Positions 8,776 through 20,700 of a stretch of 23,531 bases of DNA are shown one piece after another. Origin of the DNA: Apostichopus parvimensis (taxonomy: Eukaryota > Echinodermata > Holothuroidea > Aspidochirotida > Stichopodidae); assembly GCA_000934455.1 (NCBI GenBank), contig KN885298.1, forward strand, positions 1 through 23,531, in the 5' to 3' direction. The position numbers and the translations under genes are program-made. How positions within the stretch are numbered: the stretch's first letter is position 1; every line of letters begins with the position of its first letter. A model generated the notes under the pieces. The model saw only the letters and a program-made list of their open reading frames with translations, was not told where the DNA came from and ran no database searches.

Positions 8776-11700
8776 GTAGGTGGAGTCTCTTCGGAGGGTT
8801 TGCGACCTAGTCACATTTTTTTATCACAACAACAATAATACCTGTTAACTGTCGTACATTACTTCCAAGTTCAGTAGTTCAGAAACAGTAAAACAGAACT
8901 ATTGTGCATGTTGTAAAAGATAGAGAGAAATTTATCTTCAAATTTACATTGTCATACTGACAAGGACAACTTGGTGAGCAATTTTGAGAAGGAATCGAAT
9001 ATGAATCTCAAGTAAACCCTATTCTGGCAAACTAAAAATACAGATTTGATAGTTTGCTTTAGGCAATGCATCAAGGAGTAGGGTGTCTATATTTTTGTCT
9101 TTCTTTCTCGGGAATCCCGAATATATCTTAGCAGTTTCGTCTGTCCTTATTATTGAGCATCTTGCAGGTTCTTCATGATGCAATCAAAGTTATTTTGAAG
9201 TTTCTCGTTATTCTTTGAAAGGGTGTCTACACCGTTTTCAAGGTCTTACATTGTGCCCTTCACAATCTTTAATCACTTTTGTTGGAGGTGATAACACACC
9301 TCTCCAAGGACATTTCGAATGCAAGTTTGAAAGTGGCGCTCCTCAGCACCAATAACAAAGGACACCATATATATCTCATTGGTCTTCCATCTGGTCTGGA
9401 CATTTCAATTAATATATTAAAGGTAGTCAGAGCGTATAATCTGATATTGATAATTATTGGTCAGTTCTATGACGGAACGTCTGTATCCAACACATGTGTA
9501 AAGAGGTAAAAACAGTGAAATGGTAGTGAAGCAGTGCGGAATATGATCAGTAGGATGTCAGCTTAGGCGGTTATAGCGAGTTATGAGGTACCGCAAAAAG
9601 TAACGTGGACATCGGCAGGATACAGAACGTTGTCAATTGGTACAGCAGACCAGAGTGAGGTATTTGTTCTCCGAGGATTGTCTACTGCTAATGACTAGAA
9701 AAATACAATTATAAATACATTTAAGCCTTGAATATTATGGAAGCTTCCCAAGGACGTATATCTAACTGACTGTTTGGGTGTAAATGATCTATACCAGTTC
9801 GTGTAGTTAAATAGTTGCTTTTCTAATATATCTTCTTTCAGATAGAATACATGCTCATCAGCTTGGATCATTCTGAAAGGAAAGCCTTCCTCCTCCTTAA
9901 CAACGTGGATGCAATTACTTGCGCACAAAAGGCTGCTGATGAGGACCCAGGGTAGGAAAACGTCATTCTATTTTGTATTTTGTATGGAGTCTAAGATAGT
10001 GACAGCCAAGAAACTGGTATTTAACACAGTTTGTTGTCGCTATAAACTTAGATATAGAAATACATTCATAGAGAAATGTGATATCTCAGCAACGAAACAA
10101 GCCTATGGATTAGGCAATTAGACTAGGCGTGTTTATTTTCAATTAACAATGCTGTCTAAAATATGGGCTAGCCTATCATGTGTTAGCCATTGCTATAATG
10201 AATAACACTTTCCCATTAAACAATGTGTTACAATCACCGCTATATATTATTCTGTGATCTCATTTTACGGCATATCGATAACATCGTATTCTGTTTTTGT
10301 TCATAATACATATATTAGTCCCCCTCATCAGTTCCCCTAATAAATCTATCTATCAATCTATATCACTGGATGAGCTATTTTATATCTAGTCACAGAACAC
10401 CCACTTTTTGTATATTTGTGTGCAATACCATATGATCTCCCCATATTCAAATTAATTAGTGAAAGCCATACATTACAACACTATACACTGTACAGTTTTG
10501 TATTTCATATGGCACACTCTTAGCAATTTAGACCATCCATAATAATTGATAACTCTATTCATTTCCCCTATACATGTCCGCTACTTTGCTGTAGTACATT
10601 AACCTACCGTTTTAATCATGTCGAATGAGATTCATTTGTTATAATAAAGTATATTAGCGGCTACTATTTTCTCAGGTTTTGTGAAGAATATGGCTCTCAT
10701 TGGTCAACGGAACTGTCAGCACATCTCTTAGAAAGCACCCCTGGGAAACCATTTGGGTGCGACGCTAAGTCTTTAATTGCGGTCGAAACGAATATGGAGC
10801 TTCGGTAAGAAAGAGTATGAATTTTACATATAAGTAACTGCTAACTTGCGTTATCATACAATTGCCTCACAATAATCTTGCGTAATATCCAAAATTGTCA
10901 ATGAAATTATACCAAACACTGAATTATCGGTGTTTTATTTCGGCGTGATAAGACTATGTGATTTAATTCAATTTACTAAGAATATAAACTACTTAAGTTT
11001 CCTTTAGTAATTACTGTGGAAACGGTGGTGCCTTAATAATTCAGAGAACGAGGTGTAGTTCTATTTAAGATAACTTTACTTTTACTTATTTCCTGAAAAT
11101 TCACGACGTTGTGGCTCAGTATACTCTACTATTTTCACCCAAAATTGTAGTTCGTATTTCTAGCCAACGTTATTTTAATAGTTAATTATATTGGAACAGC
11201 GGTGATACGGTGAACGTTGAAAGTACTTCCACACAACAAAAATGGCGATTGTGGACAGTACCGATCTAAGGTACAGCACGGCCAACCAATTCAAGTTACG
11301 CACCAGCAATTCGAACACTATTATGATGATTTGTTTGTAAACAGGTTAACTGGCCCGATACTGATTCTAACACCACGCAGATATATCATGATGCCGGCAT
11401 ATATTTGTAAATATTGAATAGCTTCAGGTCATTGGTGATGTTAGCTTACTTTATCAAAGATGAATACATTGAAGAAATACTTTTGAAAAGTTCTTAGTAC
11501 TATTAAAATATCGGCAAAATAAAACTCATAATTTAGAACTATGTGTTGAGAGTTCTTATCGTACCGGAGAAACGTCAGTGATACTTTTCATTTTTAGGTG
11601 TGTCGGTGACGTTTTTGGTACGTAAGAACAGTTCATTTTTTAAAATAATTGTGAAAGTTATACAAAAAAGGGGTTAAACCACCATATAACCTTTCAGTTC

Positions 11701-14700
11701 TTGTTGGCTGTAACTTTACTTATACTACAGAAATGGTCACAGCGATTAAACTAATTTAAATAAAACAGCCCACAGCGTGAATTCATGTAAGCATATTTGA
11801 CTACATCCGTGGCAATACGGAAGAGCATTAATGAAGCAACCTATCATATCTCAACCTATCATATCTCAAATATATATTACTTTAGATAACAGGTCCGTCT
11901 TCTATAATATTGAAGATCAGCTTCATTACAGACAAGATATTCTTAAAAACGGTTTACATTGTACACTTATTATGCATTCTACTGTTTATATAAACACACT
12001 TTGGCGTTCTCTGGTATCGGTTTGGTTTACCTTTAGTTATTTTTATTTTCTTATATGTGTTTATGTGTTTCGTATCCTCTATAGCCGAAAGCAAATCAAC
12101 AACGTTCTAAGAAGTCACCACGGACGATTGGATACATGTATGACCATTGCATCCTTTCCAAGGTTCGTTTCATATAATGGGCCTGATGTGGAAACCATTC
12201 TTCCACTTATAATTCTTTTGATCATCACCTTCAGTCCACCCATTCAAACATATCCCAACCTTCCAACCTTTGACCCGGGTGTGCCTTTTGGAACAGAGGC
12301 TCCATATATTGATCCACCCGTTCATCTTTGCATGTATGATTCCACCCTACGAACTCACTCTCTGATCTTTCTGCCTTCCATCCATCCGTCCACCCATCCA
12401 CTTGTTCATCCATCCATCCACCACTCTTATCAATGCATCTACCAACTCATCTATCTATCCTGTCTTACACTAGCTCATTCATTTGTCCATCCTTCTAAGT
12501 TACTTATAATTATGTCTTTGAAGACATATATTTTTTCTGTGCTTGCCGTCTATTTTCGCCTCGCAATGTTTCCAATGACTTTGTATGTCCGGTATTATTT
12601 ATTTAACCTGTTACCTATATGTTCGATTGAATTTGCCTCTGAAGAAGATCCTGCTAGGATCGTACCAACAGGCACTATATAACGCTTACACTTTTTATCT
12701 TTTTAGTATAATTGCTCGACATTTCGATAATCTACTAATGACTAAGAATGGAGAAACCCTCAGTATGGAAACATAAATTATACCAGAACTTTGCAATCAC
12801 TTGTACTGTAGATGTCATGCACAATTAAACGTTCCGTACACACTAAACTCGTCGATTTCAAGGCCCGTTAAAAGGTAGAAGTTTTCGGCATATCCTACCC
12901 ACCACATGATAGCTGAGGTATTGGCCTGTCATGGCACTTGAAAATGTATATATCATGACCGTTTCGATTTTGAGATAGAAGAGGTACAGGTTTAGCACAC
13001 TAAACTCAAAACTACTCGCTCAGAGTAATATCAACGTTTCACCAAAATCATTTCTAAAATGGTGTATATCACCTTCATTCCTCATTATGTTCACACCATC
13101 AGAACTGTAAATTACGCTCTTCACAGAAAAACCTAACAAGCAATAATGGGAACTGAAAATATGTTAAAAGGAACATTACCTTGAGATCATTTTAGTTCTC
13201 TTTTTTTTCTCAAGCGGATGTACATTACTCTAATTGTGTTATGGTACCTATATTATGTTTGCATTTCAGAAATGGCTGCAAAGGTGGAATAATACCACCA
13301 AAACACGTGAATTCTGCAACAGTCGTCTTCCAAGACCTCATCCTTGAAGCAGAAGAGCTGGTATCGCCTTTTCCACGTTACAGGTAACCACGGTCTTTAT
13401 ATATTGAAACTGATTCACATATATAGAAATACGTATACTTTTCATACCAGCAGCATAATCTTGATAGCTGAGCTGGAGCGAAAACACACATAGGACACCT
13501 TCAAACTCGACAGACCGATAACTCATTTGGGCCATTAAGCAACTAACAGAGCAAGAGTAGACATAGGATAAGATAATGCATACTGGTTAATGAACAGCAC
13601 GAGAAGATAGGGCCGTAGAGGTAAAAGGGCTGAAGACATAATCTGGGCAGGGATATGTAGCAATGGAATTAAATTAGCAATGGTGGGAAATGTTGCAAGA
13701 TGAGGCAAGTGGTAAGGGGAGTGGGAGGGGGTGGGGCAGGAGGAAAAACAAATTCAATGAAATTGGGAAGGACATGATTTGTAATCAATAGATGAGAGGG
13801 TGGGGGTAAGGGGAAATGTTTTGAGAAAAGAAGGGAGATTATATCAATCCCTCTCATGGAAGATATGATCATAAGTAGATCGCAACCGCTATAATAATTT
13901 CCTTTAGGAGGGGAACTGTTTATGTAAGTGTTTCTCTATTCTAAAAATGGTTTTAGAGAATAAGAGTGAAATTTAGTAAGCTATCATAAATGCAGCTACC
14001 AATGTTATAATAAAATAATGGTAGAAAAACTAGTATATAACTTCTCAAAGCAAATTATATACATAATGTTGACCTAAACATAAAAGTTGTTGTTCATGAG
14101 TTGACAATGTTTATATGTTTAACTTCCAGAGCATCGATGGTAAATTGTACAAAACGGAGAGGCGAGAAAGTAATTATAAACGTACCAGGTAATATGTCAC
14201 GGTGATTGTGTGTATAATTTTATTTGATTTTACATATTGTTGTATATCATGCATATGTCTTTGGAAAATTTTTGTCTAACCGAATCAGTCTCAATTCATT
14301 CAATGTTTCTACCAGACACATTCTCTATACTTTGATATTTTGACTTACCTAACTGTGTGGTCTGCTGTTGCAAAGTAGACTGCTTTTAAATTCTTTGTTT
14401 TTTATATTGAATTCAATTTGAAAAGGTTCGATAAACAAACTGAGGTCTTACAACGTTATTGTGTCGTAGGCTAAACAACAATGATCACTGCTTTCGTTGC
14501 ATTAAAGTACTTTGCGCTGCTATGACAATTTAGGTAGTTGCCTATGTAATGGTCAGTTAATATCGACAACATCATGCAATTCAGACAGCCAAATAAATGG
14601 TGTTCCATAAAAGAAAAGTTGCGTTGCTTTTAATGTATGGCCTCCAAGTTCCCAATTGGATTTAACCCTTCGCAACCTATCAAGAAACATCATCTTGCGA

Positions 14701-17700
14701 TTCGATTGAATATTTGCTTTCCTAACGAGCCAACAATAGTATGTCCTGAAGCAATTAGCAACCAACTAGAATTCGTACACTTAATGTGAAACAATTACTG
14801 CTGACACGATTCAAATGCTTCCCATTTTTTTTTTGTCCTACTTGTATAGTCTTCAAGGATAAAAATACAGATCTTAGTAAGGTGTCCGACCATGAAGCAG
14901 CGAAACCAGGTCATATAGTTCTGGATTTTCCAATTTTAGGGATTGGTGTGGCAGCCTTGCAGGTCACAGTTCAAGGGTCGGATCTTGAAGAAGCCAAATA
15001 TATTCATGACCAGTTTGTACCCTTATCTCCTATAATGGTGAGAATAATGTGAGTCTCAAACTATGTGTTGAAGGTCCTCAATCTTAGCAGGATGTCCTTG
15101 AGACGATTCTACATGTTGATCATCACGCTATGATTCCAGACAATTTTATCAAGAGAGTTTGACTATTGCTGGCAAGCTGTCGTCCCCTTTTCATTTTTGA
15201 TTTTCTTTTGCTTCCTTAATATTAGTCTCAAAATATCGGGACATAAACACAATTACCAGCCTTGGCTAATATGACAAAGTTCTTTGGGAAGAACAACTCC
15301 TTGAAATAGCTCAGAAAATATTTTCCCGTTTGGAAGATATCATTCTGTCGGGGAGGCTGTTTTGGTAAAAAAAACTGACTTCATGGTGCCATTAGAATCT
15401 GAAACCCTTCGTATTGTTTCACTGTTCATTTTCCCAAGGTAGAATGTAATACCAATGCCATAGTCAGGAAATGTTCAGAGGTCTTTATTTTGAGATTCAG
15501 CATTTGCTAAATCCGTCTGTATTAGGGAACATGAACATTGTAATAAATAAAGAAAAGCATACGAAAAAATGGAAGCACATGTGGCTCAATTATGTCATCG
15601 TTAGACTTGATCAAGTCTTCGGCCCTGTATATGAAGAAATGGTAAATCTGTGAGATATGGCAACTGGAAAACAAAAAGTTTGTTTGGGGAAGTTGTTCAT
15701 GACAATGATCTCTGTCACATAGACCAAAAGTCATGGTTGGGTTTGTGTCTTTCTTTAAAATGAAATAGTGTACATGTTTCTAAAGTGAGAATAGGTAACT
15801 GCCCATACGATCGACTACAGTATATTATTGATAATAATTAATTAAAAACAACAATACAAATGGTGAAAGGCTGCCCATACGATCGACTACAGTATATGAT
15901 CAATAATAATTAATTAAAACCAACAATAAAAATGGTGAAATACATTCAAGGATGTTCGTCTCAACCAAGTTTTCCAAAACTAATTTCAAACCGTTTAATC
16001 TCATTAATTTTCACTTATTTCCAATATTTTTCTATTTGTTTTGAATCAGATGCCTGTTTCTGCAGCAGCTCCAATTAATCAAGGTTTCTTAACGGAATGG
16101 GACTGCCGATGGGGTACGCTTTCTCCCACATCTGATTGTAGAACGGAAGAAGAAAGAGGGCTGAAGGTAAACGTCAATGATAGCTTCATGAAAAATGGCC
16201 ATGACAGTATAACACCGACGAAATGGCATAGTTTTAACCCAAACTAAGATGTGGCGCGAGATTCCTCTGAATTCTGGAAGATTTATTGCACATTTTATAT
16301 GTTGGGATAATAGGCGTCTGAATTCATTTTAAAAATTGGAAACTTGTCTTAACTCAGAATGAGCACTTTCTCATTTCGACACTTCTAAACAGATACATCC
16401 ATAAAGTTCTCAGAAAGATAATGACATTTACTAGAGATATACGGTGGCATACACGACAGGTAAGATGGCATACGCTTACTTCGCTTTTATAAGCCAACCA
16501 ACGTTCTTTTAAAGGTCAAATGTCATGATGATATCTTCAGTTTAGTTTTGTCCCTCAACTACGGGATTCCACCATCAATTTAATCATATTTAGCCAGAAA
16601 TAGATATATATTATACTTGTAAAGGTCTTGTAAAGTTCAAAACAGTAAAAGCAAGGGAACATCTCGGCCCCAACTTTGCGGACGCGTTGAATATCACTGT
16701 ATGAATCGACTAAGAAGGTGCCTCGGTATCCAAAATCGACGTTTCCTTATGGTATTGTATAAATTTTAAGTTGGTTTTGTTGACCCTTTGGGATCATTGC
16801 GTTCGAATAATTGGTTACAATTTGACTTCCAAGCACGGCAGTAACATGTATATAACACACTACGTTAGGAAAGGGAGACACAAGATGTTACTTTAGGACA
16901 CCATACTACGTAATGGATATTAATTTTGAAGTTAAATGGAATTCAGTTCGGTAAAAAATTATAGGCAAAAGTGAAGTGCACACCACATGCACATCGAGAG
17001 ATGACAGTAATGGTAAAATATATATAACATAAACTTCGGTGTAGCTTAAAATTCCTGGGGAGTTAACTCACTGTGAGGATTGATGTTGATCATTTGAAGA
17101 TACTAAACCCATAATGAAACACGGATGGTCGATGCTTCCATATTCCAGCCATAGCATGCACATAACGTATGTACATATGCATTACATACTAAGGAAAGAC
17201 AATTGAATAAACGACTTGAATCCATCAAGACCTATGAATGGTTTTAAAGCGAAACTCGCAGAACACACGATGACACGAAAACCGGTGTTGTGGCCGAGCG
17301 GATAAAGGCGGTGACATTTAAAGCAATGAGGCTTTGTATACCCGGCCGGGTTATAGAAAGGTGGGTTATTCATCAAAGAGCAATCTACTGTTTTCCGGGA
17401 GGTTCCGGGTTCGATACCCGGCCGTGTTATAGAAAGGTGGGTTATTCATCAAAGAGCAATCTACTGTTTTCCCATCCGAAATGACTTTCTAAATTGAAAA
17501 GATTCCAAATTTAAGTTTAAAAATTTGAATTGGAAGCAACACGACTTGTAAGTTGTAATCCATAAGCCCTTGCGGGTTGCTCCCACATTTGTGGTCGCTT
17601 AAGCGTCGTAAAAAGAACTGCTGATTATTATTATTATTGATTATTATTAACTACCCTAGAGGTTGGTATAGCTTTAACGTAAGGTTTAAACTACTACATG

Positions 17701-20700
17701 TATTTGCACAGATGTAACTACAGTATATCACGAACTGCTGTATCGTTTATCGGACCGATATAATAAAATCTAATAGCCTATATATGTTGTGCTCAAGCAT
17801 TTTCAAAACATGAATTTTGCCTCGCAAGCTCAAATACCTTTTGCCTGCAGTGTTATTATTTATGTTTCTCAACAGCCCCTAAAGAATCAACGTTTTCGGA
17901 TTCCAAAGTCTCGGATGGATACAGTTAATGGATATCTCTCCTCAGCCAATGCTAAACTGAATGACAGTTACTTCCCTTATGACGAGGAACTCTGTCAGCA
18001 GTTTGTGAATGAAGGTAAATGTTAAATACATTGAAAAATCAATTTCATCAAACACCTCCTATTTACAGGAAGCCTGAAACTTGATAGCTCAAATATGGGG
18101 AGTTTTATTTCATGAAAACCGTTCAGACAGCAGGAACAACGAACTCGGCTTTTCATGATGAAGCTAAGTATGTTGTCTATTAACAAATCATTTGAAGTTT
18201 CATTGTGGCCGAAAGGTTTTATGGTTTACATCAAATTCCCATATTGAAAGCTTTGGGGTAAACAGACCGATTAAGATTCCTACAATTACAGAAACTATGT
18301 AAAGATATTTTAACTAGGCTAAATAATATTGCTCTAGCATGATTGATTGATTTTCTGCCGACTCACGGGTAACGTATTATAGTCGTGTCTATATATGCCT
18401 ATCCTTTTCTCTCAACAGGAATGGATATCCTGTTTGCTAGACACATGGCCCGCCTATTCATCAGGGATCCGTTATACATCCTAAAAGAACGGCTACAACA
18501 AAATGAAGACGAGTCCGAACATTTTGAGGTACATTACCAACTGTGCCCTCTAGTGATTGCAATGAAATTGCCCTCCAAATTTGTATAAGGCTTTGTTGTC
18601 AAAGACAGAATGCAATTATTTATCTTTAAAAAATGTTCACGTTCAATCATTTTACGTCCGGTTGACCAGTACAAAGAAAAGTGGACAGGCCAATGATAGA
18701 CGATGTGTTCTCAATGTTATTTTGCAGAACATAATCGGGACAAATTGGCAAATGGTTCGGTTTAAAATTCCTCCGGAAAATTCAGACATCGGATGGAGGG
18801 CTGAGTTTCGCACGATGGATGTAGGTAACTTCACTCCACTGCCACCACCTATATTATATACAAGTCGAATTTTGTAAAAAATAATAATAATCAGCAGTTA
18901 TTTTTACGATGCTTTAGCGACCACAAATTTGCGAGACACCCGCAAGGGCTTATGGATTTGCAAGTTACACGTCGGGTGGCTTTCAATTTAACATTTTAAC
19001 TCAAATTAGGAATCTTTTCAATTTAGAAAGTTATTTCAGATGGGAAAACCGTAGATTGCTCTTGGATGAAAAACCCACCTTACTATAAAGTAGCAAGACG
19101 TAGAAGTGTTTAATGTTTTGTAAATCATGACCATTTCATCCACATAAAAATAGTCTAATCGACTAAGATATGTTAACAAGCTGAAGGTGAAATGATAATA
19201 ATTTATTTATATAATTACTGAGAAATCATTCAACTTCCTTTGCATTGCATTTTACTCCACAGATGCAGTTGACCGATTATGAAAATGCTGCATATGTAAT
19301 TTTCATGGTTTTATTGACCAGGGCGATTGTTAAAATGAAGTTGGATTTCACCATTCCCATTACAAGGGTAGGACAAAGGTGCTTAGAGTACCGCTCTTTG
19401 CTGTAGGATAAATGAACTACTACTTTAATAGTGTAAAATAATATTTTACTTTTATTATACAAGTAAAAATGCAAAGTGCTTAGTAGCATGCGTAGCTTGT
19501 TATTATGATTAAGCAATCATGTGTTTCTTTGTTATTCTAGGTATTCTCTTTTACTCGTGTAAAAACATGTAGTCAGCATGTTTATAGAGTTCTTTTCCTA
19601 CATACATCTTGAATTATTTAGACCCTATGTACCTCCGTTTTATGTTATTGCCAGACAACGCTTGGCCTCCGACATCTTCTGTGTTCTTGTGGTAGATTAA
19701 AGTCATATACGGAAGATACACTACTGCTATGAAATGCCTATTTAGATATCTAAGTGAATCAGCATTTAAGTACGGTTCCTCAAATATGAAACCGATATAT
19801 AACAAAGTTCATACAGCCACGTGTTTGGTAGATGGCAGGGTTGCAGCCACAGGGGAAGTATAGTGTTGGGCTTGTTAGAAATGATTTAGACTTGTTAATT
19901 CGTGACATCAACAGTTTGTGACATCAACAGCAACAACGTGTTCCACAATTTTCAACAATCATTACTATGGAAGAACTTGTGTTTTTTTCCACATAATTTT
20001 ATTCATCATTGTGCGCTTTTTTTATTTTTGATATTAGGTTAATGAAAATATGGAGATGGCCATGTTACGTAATGCCGTAGGAGAAGGAGAATTTTACTTT
20101 CGGAAGGATCCATATTTGAGTAAGAAACCTTAAGAGGAATCCAAGACGACAAATATCAAATTCCGCAAAAAAAAGTTGTGGGAATATAATTTCCATTAAG
20201 GACAATATGTGGTGTTCGTGGATAAATTAGACTTCGGGGATGACTGAATGTGCGGTGTGAGATGCCTACGTCGATGATGAACAGCAAATCAGAAAGTTGC
20301 TCAGAAAGCATAGCTAAGCATCTTCCGGATACGCAGTTGGCTGTTATCTTGTAACTCAGTCTAAAAGTGATCAATACCAGATTAGCAAACTGATAAGAAC
20401 TGAGAGAAAGAATTAATAGGCTCAGTATCCACCGGATAAGCAGTTCGTTGTTGTTTGATTTAAAAGTCACCTATGCAGAAACCAATGTTTGAATGTGTGT
20501 ATACAGCATGAGTCATTCACAAAACATATTGAATAAAGGAATACTAAAGTAAACTAGCCGATGAAGCTACAAATATATTTATTTCTTTTTATATTGAGAG
20601 ATAATAACATTAAAAGACGTTGGATCTCAAAGATGATAGAATACAAAGGATTTCGCTTGAACACATTTGCATTCTTCTGCAAATGCAATCTGACATATTG

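Noticed and set aside
12162..12260. Extending exon 4 past SFPR
   Set aside because: The following codons (FVSYNGPDVE...) do not match the family, whereas splicing at 12162 joins SFPR to NGCKGG in phase, matching human SFPRLGCPG.
11831..12682. A 283-codon forward frame as an independent gene
   Set aside because: It is intron 3 sequence, exon 4 and intron 4 read through. Its long H/P/S/Y-rich part comes from a CATC microsatellite, and only 12085-12162 has homology.
13669..13872. A proline-rich reverse-strand protein
   Set aside because: The proline and leucine codons come from the complement of a purine-rich, G-run-containing intron tract; no start context, splice context or homology.
17285..17440. 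A functional tRNA-Ser/Leu gene
   Set aside because: Boxes A and B are about 106 bp apart, no anticodon arm or acceptor pairing can be built, and the sequence continues into a dispersed repeat body with an (ATT)n tail, so it is a SINE head.
20156..20470. A 104-codon hydrophobic reverse-strand protein
   Set aside because: It lies within intron 13 across a small diverged duplication and resembles no known family; its hydrophobicity is typical of AT-rich chance frames.
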